Assembly: GCF_014842255.1 (NCBI RefSeq)
Contig: NZ_JACYVH010000001.1
Location: 704,174-768,173, forward strand
Reading direction: 5' to 3'
DNA: 64,000 nt
Source: Frigoribacterium sp. CFBP 13712
GTDB taxonomy: Bacteria; Actinomycetota; Actinomycetes; Actinomycetales; Microbacteriaceae
Shown: positions 6,900 through 16,054 of the stretch, piece after piece
How the letters are laid out: every line of letters starts with the position of its first letter
Position numbering within the stretch: position 1 is the stretch's first letter
The notes under the pieces: model-generated
What the model saw: the letters and a program-made list of their open reading frames with translations, nothing else
Told to the model about the DNA's origin: nothing
The model's database searches: none
Program-made: the position numbers and the translations under genes

Positions 6900-8282
6900 T
6901 CAGCGCCGGTAGGCGGCCGCCGGGTGCGTCTCGGGGAGGCGCGGGCCGCCTCCCGTGAGCCGCTCGCGCAGGGTCTCCCCCGGCACGTACGCCTCGCGGA
7001 CGCGCCCGCGGCGGCGGAGCTCGGGCACGATCAGCTCGACGAAGTCGCGCAGCGTGTCGAACGAGTGGTACTGGCGGAGGTTGATGCCGTCGATGCCCTC
7101 CTCGTCGAGCCAGCGCTCGATCTCGTCGACCACGACGGTCGGCGTGCCGGCCACGAAGAAGGTGCCGCCCCACGCCTCGTCGACACCGTCGATCAGCTGG
7201 CCGACGGTGATGTCGAGCGGCAGGGAGGCGGCACCCGGGTGATCGAGACGACCTTCGATCTCGAGGGCCTCGCGCACCGTCCGGTCGCTCGGGTGGGACA
7301 GCGCGTCGAACGGGACGCTGCGGTGCACGAGCCGCCCCTGCGCGCTGGCGGACGACCGGTAGAGAGCGAGCTTCTCGGCGACCTCGGCGTCGGTGCGCCC
7401 CGTGATGACACCCGCCTGCACGATGAACCGCACGTCGTCGGCCGCACGGCCCGCCTCGACGGCCGCCGCCCGCGTGGCCGCACCCACCGCCTTGACCGCG
7501 GGGCCGCCAGTGAAGACGACCTCCGCGTTGCGGGCCGCCTGCTCGACGCCGTTCGGCGACGCTGTGGCGAGGAAGAGCACCGGGGTCCGCTGCGGCGACG
7601 GCTCGCTCAGATGCGGCCCGGCCACCCGGAAGTGCTCACCCTCGTGATCGATGGCATGCACCTTGGCGGGGTCGGTGTAGACGCCCGAACCGGGCTCGAG
7701 GCCGTCGGCTCCGGGGTCGGCGACCACCGCATCGTCCTCCCACGACCCCTCCCACAGCTTGTAGAGCACATCGAGGTACTCGGCCGCCCGGGCGTAGCGC
7801 TCGGCCTTCGGGATCTCGGCGTCGAGGCCGAAGTTGCGGGCGGCGTTCGGCAGATACGACGTGACGACGTTCCACCCCACCCGACCCTTCGTCAGGTGGT
7901 CGAGCGTCGACATGCGCCGCGCGAACGCGAACGGCGGCTCGTAGCTGGTCGAGAACGTGATGCCGAAGCCGAGATGCTCGGTCACCGCCGCCATCGCCGG
8001 GACGACGAGCATCGGATCGTTGTTGGGCGCCTGGATGCCCTCGAGCAGGGCGGGCGCCGGGCTGTCGCCGTAGACGTCGTAGGCCCCGAGCACGTCGGCG
8101 ATGAAGATCGCGTCGAAGCCGCCGCTCTCGGCCAGCCGCGCCAGCTCGAGCCAGTAGGCCATGTCCTTGTACTCGCTGCGGTGGTTGTGCGGCAGACGCC
8201 AGAGACCGTGCGTGATGTGCCCGACGCAGTTCATCTCGAAGAGGTTGAGGATGAGCTGCTTCGGCGCGGAGGACTCGGTCAT
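6900..8282 (-). CDS. LLM-class flavin monooxygenase, NtaA/SnaA/DmoA type
   Basis: A 460-residue protein. ATG 8282 is chosen because AGGA lies 7 nt upstream. It matches the NtaA/SnaA/DszA family of FMN-dependent, two-component monooxygenases: LNLFEMNCVGHITHGLWRLP at the start, GGFDAIFIADVLG, the SYEPPFAFARRMSTLDHLT stretch, GWNVVTSYLP and RYARAAEYLDVLYKLWEGSW. Enzymes of this group oxidise nitrilotriacetate, dimethyl sulfide, dibenzothiophene sulfone or alkanesulfonates using FMNH2 from a partner reductase. No reductase gene is adjacent, so the substrate cannot be inferred. It ends convergently with the accessory operon and starts just downstream of an MFS gene on the same strand. Confidence 0.85.
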   Translation of the reverse strand: MTESSAPKQLILNLFEMNCVGHITHGLWRLPHNHRSEYKDMAYWLELARLAESGGFDAIFIADVLGAYDVYGDSPAPALLEGIQAPNNDPMLVVPAMAAVTEHLGFGITFSTSYEPPFAFARRMSTLDHLTKGRVGWNVVTSYLPNAARNFGLDAEIPKAERYARAAEYLDVLYKLWEGSWEDDAVVADPGADGLEPGSGVYTDPAKVHAIDHEGEHFRVAGPHLSEPSPQRTPVLFLATASPNGVEQAARNAEVVFTGGPAVKAVGAATRAAAVEAGRAADDVRFIVQAGVITGRTDAEVAEKLALYRSSASAQGRLVHRSVPFDALSHPSDRTVREALEIEGRLDHPGAASLPLDITVGQLIDGVDEAWGGTFFVAGTPTVVVDEIERWLDEEGIDGINLRQYHSFDTLRDFVELIVPELRRRGRVREAYVPGETLRERLTGGGPRLPETHPAAAYRR

Positions 8283-8388
8283 GCGACGATCCTGCCCGAT
8301 CGGACGGTGGCGGCGCTGCGCGATGACCTCGGGTGACACGCGGCGGCCGGGTCGATGCCGTGCCGCGCCTCCTCGGGTGACGCGCGGG
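8283..8388. repeat. copy of the dispersed 14-mer (8363-8376)
   Basis: The short gap between the MFS stop and the monooxygenase start holds one exact CCGCGCCTCCTCGG at 8363-8376. This is the left-most exact copy in the window; none occurs in 1-8300. Confidence 0.7.
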
Positions 8389-9738
8389 TCAGGCGTCGGG
8401 GCGGGAGTGACCGCCGAGCGTCGGGACGGAGCCGGTGCGCGACGGGATGGTCCGCACCGAGCCCGTGACCACCGCGACCGACGACGTGATCGTGCGCAGG
8501 TTCGACGTCGACAGCGACACCTGCGAGTGCCCGATCGTCGGGAACCCGCGCCGGGCCAGCAGCACGACGACGAAGCTCCCGCCGACGATGACGGCCGCTG
8601 TGTAGGGCAGCGCCGCGAGCCCGGTCATCTCGAAGGCCCGGGCCCCGAGCGCCGCTCCGGCCGCGATGCCGACGTTCGACCCCGCGTTGATCAGCGCCCC
8701 CGCGATGTCGGGGCTCACGCCGCCGGTGCGGATCGCCGCGGCCATGAACAGGGTGCCCGTCGTGCCGTTCGCCGCCACCCAGACGCCCGCGACGACGAAG
8801 GTGCCGATCAGCGAGCCGTGCACGAACGGCAACGCGCCGAGGGCGAGCGTCATGACCCCGACCGCGACGAGCAGCGTCTGCCGCGGCGCCCGGTCGACGA
8901 ACGCCCCGGCGACGAGCAGGCCGACGACGCCGGTCGCCCCGAGCACGAGCAGCGCCGTGCCCGTCGAGCCCGTGCCGAGCCCCGCGTCCACCAGGTAGGG
9001 CCCGATGTAGGTGTAGACCACGTAGTGACCCGCGAAGAGCAGCAGATCGGCGACGACCACGGCCAGCAGACCGCTGCGGGCCCACGACGCGACCGACCCG
9101 ATGTGCGGATAAGACTCGCCGCGCACCGACGGCAGGAAGACGAGCGCGACGACGGCGAGCAGCGCCGAGGCCACCGCCACGCCGGTGACGGCGAGACGCC
9201 AGCCGACCTGGTCGCCGACGGTCGTCGCGACGGGCACGCCGATCACGAAGCCGAGCGAGCTGCCCGAGTAGACGAACGCGATCGCGCGCCCCGCCAGCCG
9301 AGGAGGCACGATGCGGGTCGCGTAGGCCGACGCGACCGAGAAGAAGAGCGCGTGGGCGACGCCGCCGACGATGCGCCCGGCGCAGAGGAACTCGAAGCTC
9401 GGAGCGAACGCCACCATCAGGTTCGACACCGTGTACCCGACGAGGGTCGCGACGAGCACGGCCTTGCGGGGCACCCGCGCCGTCGCCCACGTGAGGGGCA
9501 GCGCGAGCACGGCGACGGCGAGCGCGTACACCGTGACGACGACGCCCATGCGCGACTCGGCCACGCCCAGATCGGCGCTCATGGTCGAGAGCAGCCCGAC
9601 GGGCATCAGCTCGGTGGTGATCGCGAAGAAGGTCGACAGCCCCAGCACGGCAATGCCGACGACCGCCGAGGCGGTGAGGGTGTGCGGCTGCTCGGTCTGG
9701 CTCCGACCGGTGGATGGACGGGCGAGTGTGTCGGTCAC
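8389..9738 (-). CDS. MFS efflux transporter (AraJ/NepI-like)
   Basis: A 449-residue, 12-helix major facilitator. GTG 9738 is chosen because GGAGG lies about 8 nt upstream; the longer upstream frame has no such signal. Motifs include FFAITTELMPVGLLSTMSADLG in helix 1 and loop, VVVTVYALAVAVLALPLTWATAR, RIVGGVAHALFFSVASAYA and YSGSSLGFVIGVPV, all typical of the COG2814 arabinose/purine-nucleoside/drug exporters. The substrate is not predictable. It is read in the same direction as the flavin monooxygenase with a 106-bp gap. Confidence 0.85.
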   Translation of the reverse strand: MTDTLARPSTGRSQTEQPHTLTASAVVGIAVLGLSTFFAITTELMPVGLLSTMSADLGVAESRMGVVVTVYALAVAVLALPLTWATARVPRKAVLVATLVGYTVSNLMVAFAPSFEFLCAGRIVGGVAHALFFSVASAYATRIVPPRLAGRAIAFVYSGSSLGFVIGVPVATTVGDQVGWRLAVTGVAVASALLAVVALVFLPSVRGESYPHIGSVASWARSGLLAVVVADLLLFAGHYVVYTYIGPYLVDAGLGTGSTGTALLVLGATGVVGLLVAGAFVDRAPRQTLLVAVGVMTLALGALPFVHGSLIGTFVVAGVWVAANGTTGTLFMAAAIRTGGVSPDIAGALINAGSNVGIAAGAALGARAFEMTGLAALPYTAAVIVGGSFVVVLLARRGFPTIGHSQVSLSTSNLRTITSSVAVVTGSVRTIPSRTGSVPTLGGHSRPDA

Positions 9739-10037
9739 GGGCGTGCCTCCGTTCGGGCGGAGAGCGCGCACGACGAGAGGACTCGCCGGGAGGACGCCGA
9801 CACGAGGCGTGCTGAGGCACGGGTCGCGGGGGCGATGCGCACTCGCCGCGATCGTTGCTGACGGGTGGGGATGGGATGTTGCCACTCCACGACGAGGGCG
9901 CTCCGTCCAGTGTGACATATCCCCCTCCCCCGGCCGCAAGGCCCGAGACCGTCTTTCTCAGAGGCTGCCGCGGGCGGGGGCGACTAGCGTCGGAGTCGTC
10001 GCGGCGGCCCTGACCCCCGTCGACAGAGAGGGACTCC

Positions 10038-10391
10038 ATGTTCGAAGCCGAGAACCTGCGCGACTGGATCGGCATGCCCGTCGTCGACCCGAACGGCGAC
10101 AAGGTCGGCACGCTCGAGAGCATCTACTTCGACACCTCGACCGAGCTGGCCACGTTCGCCACCGTGCAGGCCGGGATCGTCGGCAAGAAGCTGCTGTTCG
10201 TGCCGCTGCAGGGTGCGGTCGTCGCCCCGAAGCACCTCAAGGTGCAGTTCGACAAGAAGATCGTCAAGGACGCTCCCTCGATCGAGACCGACGGCGAGCT
10301 CGAGGCGTCGCGCGAGCCCGCCGTGTTCGAGCACTACGGCCTCGCCTACTCCGTCGGCTCGACCGGCGAGCGCCGCCTCGGGCGCCGCTGA
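10038..10391 (+). CDS. PRC-barrel domain protein
   Basis: A 117-residue protein from ATG 10038 with GAGAGGGA upstream. The N-terminal 75 residues form a PRC-barrel: NLRDWIGMPVVDPNGDKVG, then LESIYFDTSTELATFATVQ and KKLLFVPLQGAV. The C-terminal tail is short and charged. Such proteins are common small actinobacterial proteins of unknown role, often stress-linked or RNA/ribosome associated in other contexts. It is monocistronic and followed by the convergent polysaccharide-region gene. Confidence 0.85.
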   Translation: MFEAENLRDWIGMPVVDPNGDKVGTLESIYFDTSTELATFATVQAGIVGKKLLFVPLQGAVVAPKHLKVQFDKKIVKDAPSIETDGELEASREPAVFEHYGLAYSVGSTGERRLGRR

Positions 10392-10459
10392 CCGGCATCC
10401 ACCGTTTGATCCGACGGGGTCGACGTCGCCACGAGGCGGCGTCGACCCCGTCGGTCCGT

Positions 10460-12322
10460 TCAGCTGGTCTGCTGCACCCGCAGCTCGGCGAGTCCGACGT
10501 TCCGCGTGCTCGCGCTGACCGACGTGGTCGTGAAGGCGACCGACGTCGAGGCGCGCGAGGCGAATCGGACCGTCGTCGCGCCTCCTGCGGCATCGAGGGC
10601 CGGCACGGCGACCGTGCTGCCGTCCGAGAAGGTGAGCGTGCCGCCCGTCACGTCGTCGGCGAGGTTCGGGCGATCGTGCAGCACGATCGTGTCCATCGTC
10701 ACCGGCGTCGCCCAGCGGAGCGTCAACGTCACCCCGACGCGCCCCCAGGGCGCGACCCATTCGTTCTGAGGGGCGTCGGGATAACCGCCCGCCACGCCGT
10801 CGATCGCCTTGGCGGCGGTCTGCCCGCCCGCCGCGTCGTCCCAGCTGGCGGTGGCGACGGCCCCGGTCGTCACGTCGGTCACCACGGGCGGGGTGACGAC
10901 CGGCGCCGCCGTCGCCGAGCGCACCACGATCTCGGCCAGCCCGACGTTGCGGGTCGTGCTCGACACCGAGGTGACCGTCAGCACCACGGACGAGGAGGTG
11001 CGGGCCGGGAACGTCACCGTGCTCGCCGTCCCGTCGTCGGCGAGCGCCGGCACCGCCACCGTCGACCCGTCCGAGAACGAGAGGGTCGCCCCGGTGATGC
11101 GGTCGCTCGTGTTCGGCCGGTCGTGCAGCACGACCTGGTCGATGCTGCGAGCGGACGGCCAGGTCAGGGTCAGCCGGCTGCCGTCTCGACCGCCCGCGGT
11201 GGCCCATTCGGCCCGGTGGTCGCCCGGATACCCGTCGGCCACGCCGTCGATCGCCTTGACGGCGGTCTGGGAGTCGGCGGTGTTCTCGGAGCTCGCGGTG
11301 ACCGTCGCCCCGGAGGTGACGTCGTACGCCGAGAGCGGCGCATGCGGGTCGACCGGCACGGTGACGACCGGCGTGGGCGGCGTGGTGGTCACGGTGCCGA
11401 CCGTGTACTGGCGGCTGAACCACTCGCGCTCGGACCGGTTCCAGCAGGCGTCCCACCCGCCGCAGGTCGCCGGGTCGTGCTCGGCGTAGCGGAAGAAGAC
11501 GTCGGCCTTGTCGAGCACCTGCGGCATGGTCAGGTTCGAGGGGCGATCGCGGATGCCGTAGCCCTGATACCCGGCGAACCCGTGCGGTGTCGCGTAGAGC
11601 CGCTGGGCGGCGTCGGTCAGATAGCCGACGACGTGGTGGTCGGGGTGATCGCCGTCGTGCATGGTGCCGAGGTGATCGAGCGTGTTCACGTTCGTCGGCT
11701 GGACCGCGGTCATCAGAGCCAGCAGCGTGGATCGCAGCGAGGCGAGGGTGTACGACGACGACCCGTCGACGGTCGTGAGGGAGTCGATCGCTCCCGTGTA
11801 GAGCGCGGTGAGGCTGGTGTCGTCCGTGCTCGGGAACCCGGCGCCGTCGGTGCCCCCGTCGGGCAGTCGCAGCGAGACGAGCTGCACGCGCGGGTCGGCA
11901 TCGAGGCGGGCGACGGCGACGGCGCGGCCGTCGACGTCGACGTTCGACGTCGTCCACGCGTCGTCGACGTGGAGGATCTCGGCGTAGGCGGCTCGCGGCC
12001 CGAGCTCGCGCTCGCGCCAGTACTGCTCGACGTGCCCGCCGTCGCCGGCCGTGACGAACACCGTCGTCACGCAGCGCCCGGCCTGCAGATCGGCCACGAG
12101 CGTCGAGCTCTGGAACAGCAGGTCGTCGTCCTGGTGCGCGACGACGTTCAGCGTGGTGCCTGCGCCGCAGCCGGTCGGGGTGAGCGGATGCGGGGCGTGC
12201 CCGGTGTCGGCGGCGACGGCCGGTGCGGCGGCGAGGAGGGCGCCGGCCAGCGTCAGCGCGACGACGACCCCGGCGACGGGAGGCGACGACGGACGGCGCA
12301 CCACGCCGCGCCGACTAGCCAC
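10460..12322 (-). CDS. secreted PIG-L deacetylase with two C-terminal binding repeats
   Basis: A 620-residue protein whose GTG start (12322) overlaps the preceding stop. Residues about 18-38 form a signal peptide. A PIG-L (LmbE) deacetylase domain follows: VVAHQDDDLLF is the metal-binding AHPDDE-type motif with Q in place of P, and a later HPDHHVVGY supplies the remaining His ligands. PIG-L enzymes remove N-acetyl groups from sugars. The C-terminal half holds two ~125-residue repeats (each with AIDGVA-GYP, VVLHDRPN or IVLHDRPN, FSDGSTVAVPAL and STTRNVGLAEI or STRNVGLAEL), resembling F5/8-type carbohydrate-binding modules. It is probably a surface enzyme acting on the local polysaccharide. Confidence 0.85.
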   Translation of the reverse strand: MASRRGVVRRPSSPPVAGVVVALTLAGALLAAAPAVAADTGHAPHPLTPTGCGAGTTLNVVAHQDDDLLFQSSTLVADLQAGRCVTTVFVTAGDGGHVEQYWRERELGPRAAYAEILHVDDAWTTSNVDVDGRAVAVARLDADPRVQLVSLRLPDGGTDGAGFPSTDDTSLTALYTGAIDSLTTVDGSSSYTLASLRSTLLALMTAVQPTNVNTLDHLGTMHDGDHPDHHVVGYLTDAAQRLYATPHGFAGYQGYGIRDRPSNLTMPQVLDKADVFFRYAEHDPATCGGWDACWNRSEREWFSRQYTVGTVTTTPPTPVVTVPVDPHAPLSAYDVTSGATVTASSENTADSQTAVKAIDGVADGYPGDHRAEWATAGGRDGSRLTLTWPSARSIDQVVLHDRPNTSDRITGATLSFSDGSTVAVPALADDGTASTVTFPARTSSSVVLTVTSVSSTTRNVGLAEIVVRSATAAPVVTPPVVTDVTTGAVATASWDDAAGGQTAAKAIDGVAGGYPDAPQNEWVAPWGRVGVTLTLRWATPVTMDTIVLHDRPNLADDVTGGTLTFSDGSTVAVPALDAAGGATTVRFASRASTSVAFTTTSVSASTRNVGLAELRVQQTS

Positions 12323-14624
12323 GGACGGCCTCGGGGTCGGCGAGACGGTAGAGCACGGCGGTTGGGCTCGAGTAGACGACCTGCCAGCGGTCGTCGTCGG
12401 CGAAGGCCCGCCCGAGCTCCTGGTAGTCGGCGTAGGTCTGGAACCCGTAGCGCTCGTCGTAGGCGCCCAGCACGTCCGACACCAGCACGTAGTACTCCGA
12501 TGCCTGCCAGCCGAGGGCGAACTGGCTGGTGAGCTCGCGCTCGTCCGCGACGGCGTCGTAGTCGGGGCCCGTGTCGGCGTAGCCGCCCAGCGACTCGCGG
12601 GGCACGTACTGCACCTCGTCGTACTTGGCCGTCCGTGCGCCCGGGGTCGCGTTGCCGTTGCCCGGCACGAGCAGGGCGGCGCCGAACTCGGCCTCGTCCT
12701 CGAAGGCGAGGGTGGCGCGGGTGGTGTCGACGCTGGCGACCCGGTTCCAGTCGAGGGCCGTGTTGCCGAACACGTTGACGGCGACGACGACGACGAGCGC
12801 CACGGCGAGGGCGGTCGTGCCGAGACGGCGAGGGAGGCGGCGGGGCCAGGGCAGCATGACCGCGAGGATGCACAGCCAGGGGGCGGCGAAGAGCGTCACC
12901 CGGAAGATGCCCTCAGCGCCGTAGTTGGTGGCGATGATCAGGCTCACCGGGCTGGCTGCGGCGAGCACGAGCGCCCACTGCTGGCGGCTCTTGCGATGCA
13001 GCACGAACGACGCCAGGGCGGCGAGCCCGATGATCACGAGCACGACGGCCGGCAGACCGAACGCGAGCGTGTTGACCAGCGGCTTGCCGAGGGTTGCGCC
13101 GTCGTGCACCGGCGGTGCCGCGTTGTCGATCACGTTGCCGGCGGCGGCCGGGACCAGGAAGGTGCCGAGCACCGACCGGTTGGCCAGGGCCCAGACGACG
13201 GCGGGCGCCAGCACCAGGAGAGGGGTCCACCACGGTCGCACGAGTCGGAAGACCACGAAGACGCCGAGCGCCGCCGTGGTCAGGTACGGCGAGATCTGGT
13301 GCGTGACCGCGAGCGTCGAGCCGAGCACGAGGATGGCCGCGAGCGACCACCGGCCGAGGACTCCGGAGGCGCGGGGCCGGGCCGAGTGGGCCGGGTCGCC
13401 CGAGGCGACGAGCTCGCCGGGTGCGGCGGGTCGGCTCGTGAGGGCGAACGACGTCTCGCGCGCGGGGCGACCGGCGCCGAGCGCCAGGGCCGCGATGCAC
13501 AGCGAGAGGACGATGCCGAGCGACTGCGGCGAGAAGTAGATGGTGTTGAGGGTCAGCGTGAGGGCGAAGAGACCCCCGGCGAGCCAGGCGCGGCCGTCGT
13601 CGGCGAGGAACCGGCGCGCCAGCACGGTGGCCGCGAGGGCGATCATGGGGGTGATCATCACCGGCCACCAGGTCGCCACGACCATCACGTCGCGGATGCC
13701 GGCGACGTCGGCCACCCACGCGACGCCCGAGAACAGACCCGCCCACGACTGGAAGATGTCGCGCCCCAGGGTGACTCCGCCGTCGGCCCGGATCGACTCG
13801 ATCACGCCGACGTGGCGGGCGGCGCTGACCATCGTCGGGGTGCCGTAGACGATGGCCTGCGACAGGACGACCACGCCGCTGAGCGCGAGCAGCGGCAGAG
13901 CGGGGCTCCGGTGCGTGACGAGGGCGAAGACGGTCGCCGCCACGAGCAGGGCCAGACCCGCGAACCAGCCCGGGCCCTCGAGCGAGAAGAGTCCGCCGGG
14001 GGTGGGGTCGCCCCGCACGAGCAGCGACGATCCGACGACGAGCACCAGGGCGACGGCCGTGGCGAGGGGCACCCAGGGCAGGCGGTCCGCGATGCCGGGC
14101 CGCGCCTCCTCGATGTCGACGGAGTCGGTGACCGTCTCGACGAGGCCGTCGAGTCTCGCCGCGCGGTCGAGGCCGATCGCCATGATCTCGCGGACGGTCG
14201 CCGTCGCGAGCAGCACGATCGTCGCCATGACGACCGTGGTCATCGTCCCGGCCGGCTGCCAGACGTGCGTCCGGGCCATGGCGGTGCCGATCAGCACCGT
14301 CGCCGACAGGCTCGTCACCACGGCGATCAGCGTGAACCGCGACGACCGCATCGGAGCGGCCAGCAGCACGGGGGCGATGCCGAGCTCGAGCAGCAGGAAG
14401 ACCGGCACCGCCAGCTCGCGGAGCGCCGTCGCCGGCGTGGCGAAGCCGATCCCGATGACGATGAGGGTCAGCCAGACGAGGCCGGCCGCGGCGAGCCGCC
14501 GGCCTGGCGACATCACCGCGTAGGCGTCGCGGGTCGGGACGAGGGTCGGGTGACTGCGGCTCGCGAGGTCGGGATCGGCGCTGTCGGGGCGCGCACTCGC
14601 GGGGGCAGAGTCAGCTCGGGTCAC
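12315..14624 (-). CDS. large polytopic membrane protein of the polysaccharide region
   Basis: A 769-residue protein starting at GTG 14624 (GGAGA upstream). About 15 or more hydrophobic helices occupy residues 40-600, followed by a ~160-residue soluble C-terminal domain. The layout (multi-helix core plus C-terminal extracytoplasmic domain) resembles GT-C-like membrane glycosyltransferases, but I see no diagnostic catalytic motif. Its stop overlaps the PIG-L start by 8 nt, so the two are cotranscribed. A role in assembling or modifying the same surface glycan is inferred from context. Confidence 0.7.
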   Translation of the reverse strand: MTRADSAPASARPDSADPDLASRSHPTLVPTRDAYAVMSPGRRLAAAGLVWLTLIVIGIGFATPATALRELAVPVFLLLELGIAPVLLAAPMRSSRFTLIAVVTSLSATVLIGTAMARTHVWQPAGTMTTVVMATIVLLATATVREIMAIGLDRAARLDGLVETVTDSVDIEEARPGIADRLPWVPLATAVALVLVVGSSLLVRGDPTPGGLFSLEGPGWFAGLALLVAATVFALVTHRSPALPLLALSGVVVLSQAIVYGTPTMVSAARHVGVIESIRADGGVTLGRDIFQSWAGLFSGVAWVADVAGIRDVMVVATWWPVMITPMIALAATVLARRFLADDGRAWLAGGLFALTLTLNTIYFSPQSLGIVLSLCIAALALGAGRPARETSFALTSRPAAPGELVASGDPAHSARPRASGVLGRWSLAAILVLGSTLAVTHQISPYLTTAALGVFVVFRLVRPWWTPLLVLAPAVVWALANRSVLGTFLVPAAAGNVIDNAAPPVHDGATLGKPLVNTLAFGLPAVVLVIIGLAALASFVLHRKSRQQWALVLAAASPVSLIIATNYGAEGIFRVTLFAAPWLCILAVMLPWPRRLPRRLGTTALAVALVVVVAVNVFGNTALDWNRVASVDTTRATLAFEDEAEFGAALLVPGNGNATPGARTAKYDEVQYVPRESLGGYADTGPDYDAVADERELTSQFALGWQASEYYVLVSDVLGAYDERYGFQTYADYQELGRAFADDDRWQVVYSSPTAVLYRLADPEAVRG

Positions 14625-15031
14625 GAGTGATCTCCAGTGGGTAGCCGCCGACCATCACGGGTGGCGCGCTCGACCGACGGAGCCGTCTGACCCTGGGTGG
14701 GGGTCGCCTCGTCGGCGGGGTGGAAGAGCGCCGGGTTCGGGTCGGCGTGATTCGGGTTGCCGCCTCGCCCTCGGGTGTCGGGCGTGGCGGGTCCGTTCAG
14801 AGTAACTTGCGCTCTGCTCCCCGCGATACGCAGGGGCCGTACATCGACAGGGTGAACAGTGGACTACGCGTCGACCTCCCGGCGGGTGCCCCTCGATCGG
14901 GGGGTGCCTCGTTCGACGGGGGTCGCCTTGACCCGCGCGACGTCGCGGGCGATGATCGTTCGATCGTTCCGACGCGTCGGGTTCACCCGCGCCCGCCTCG
15001 GCGACGATCGCTACCCGAAGGAACCGACGAC
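14625..15031. promoter_or_regulatory. 407-bp divergent intergenic region
   Basis: This separates the membrane protein/PIG-L operon (minus) from the GH16 gene (plus) and must carry both promoters. I see no gene and no strong palindrome. Open frames crossing it upstream of GTG 15032 have atypical Arg-rich composition and lack ribosome-binding sites, so I treat it as noncoding. Confidence 0.5.
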
Positions 15032-16054
15032 GTGCCTACCACCGAGAGAACCCGAGCGTCCTCTCGACGACGGCGGACGCGCGTCGCCGTCACCACGGTG
15101 GTCGTCCTCTCGGTCGTGGCGCTGGTCGGGCTGCCGATGATCGTCCTCGGCGAGGACTCCGGCGCCGTCACCCCGTGGAGCACCGACGGGGCGTCCGCCC
15201 CGGTGGCCCCCGTGCCGAGCGACGCGCCGACGTCGTACTCCCCCGCCGACCCTTCCGACACGGGCACCGCGCCTCCGGCGGGCGGGGTGCCATCCGCCCC
15301 GCACCTTGACATGTCGGCCGACGCCCCCGGTTCGGCGTCCACCGCCGACACGGCGTCCCCGAGCGGCGAGGCCGCACCCGTCGGCGACCTGCCGGGGTGG
15401 AGGCAGATCTTCGTCGACGACTTCGACACCCCGGTCGCCCGTGGGTCGTTCCCCGGGCCGTACGCGGACTCGTGGCTGCCGTACGACGGCTTCACCGACA
15501 CCAACGACAACGGCACGTACCGGGCCGGCGCGATCTCCGTCGCCGACGGCATGCTGTCGCTCGGCGTCTCGGCCCTCGGCGACGAGGTCACGTCGTCGGC
15601 CGTCGTGCCGCTGGTCGACGGCGAATGGGGCGGGCAGACCCACGGCCGCTACAGCGTGCGCCTGCGCGCCGACCCCGTCGAGGGCTACAGCGCGGCGTTC
15701 CTGCTCTGGAGCGACGAGAACGACTGGGACGACGGCGAGATCGACTTCCCCGAGGGTCACCTCGACAAGGAGGTCAGGGCCTACAACCACAAGCTCGGCG
15801 ACCCGTCCGAGAACTCGTTCGACCGCCGCACGGCCGTGCCGTTCAGCGAATGGCACACCTACACGATCGAATGGGGCCCCGACGAGATCGCCTTCCAGAT
15901 CGACGGAGTCACCATCGGCACCACCCGCAGCGACATCCCCACGGCCAAGATGCACTGGGTGATGCAGATCGAGACCCTCAAGAGCGCCCCGCCGGACGGC
16001 GCGCAGGGCGCCGTCCACATCGACTGGGCCACGATCTACCGCTACGACGGCTGA
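15032..16054 (+). CDS. membrane-anchored glycoside hydrolase family 16
   Basis: A 340-residue protein. GTG 15032 is chosen because GAAGGAA lies upstream and the N-terminus then reads as a basic stretch followed by a hydrophobic anchor at about residues 17-40. A Pro/Ser/Ala-rich linker (about 45-120) leads to a GH16 domain with DDGEIDFPEG, the E-x-D-x-x-E active-site signature, flanked by GRYSVRLRAD and EWHTYTIEWGPDEIAFQIDG. GH16 enzymes cut or transglycosylate beta-1,3/1,4-glucans and related polymers. It sits among glycosyltransferases and a flippase and overlaps the convergent GT4 gene by 13 bp, so it may trim or size the cell's own polysaccharide. Confidence 0.85.
   Translation: MPTTERTRASSRRRRTRVAVTTVVVLSVVALVGLPMIVLGEDSGAVTPWSTDGASAPVAPVPSDAPTSYSPADPSDTGTAPPAGGVPSAPHLDMSADAPGSASTADTASPSGEAAPVGDLPGWRQIFVDDFDTPVARGSFPGPYADSWLPYDGFTDTNDNGTYRAGAISVADGMLSLGVSALGDEVTSSAVVPLVDGEWGGQTHGRYSVRLRADPVEGYSAAFLLWSDENDWDDGEIDFPEGHLDKEVRAYNHKLGDPSENSFDRRTAVPFSEWHTYTIEWGPDEIAFQIDGVTIGTTRSDIPTAKMHWVMQIETLKSAPPDGAQGAVHIDWATIYRYDG

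Noticed and set aside
9371..14630. Very long plus-strand open frames over the MFS, PIG-L and membrane-protein genes
   Set aside because: They are antisense shadows in high-GC DNA: Arg/Gly/Asp-rich low-complexity translation without motifs, opposite to genes with clear domains.
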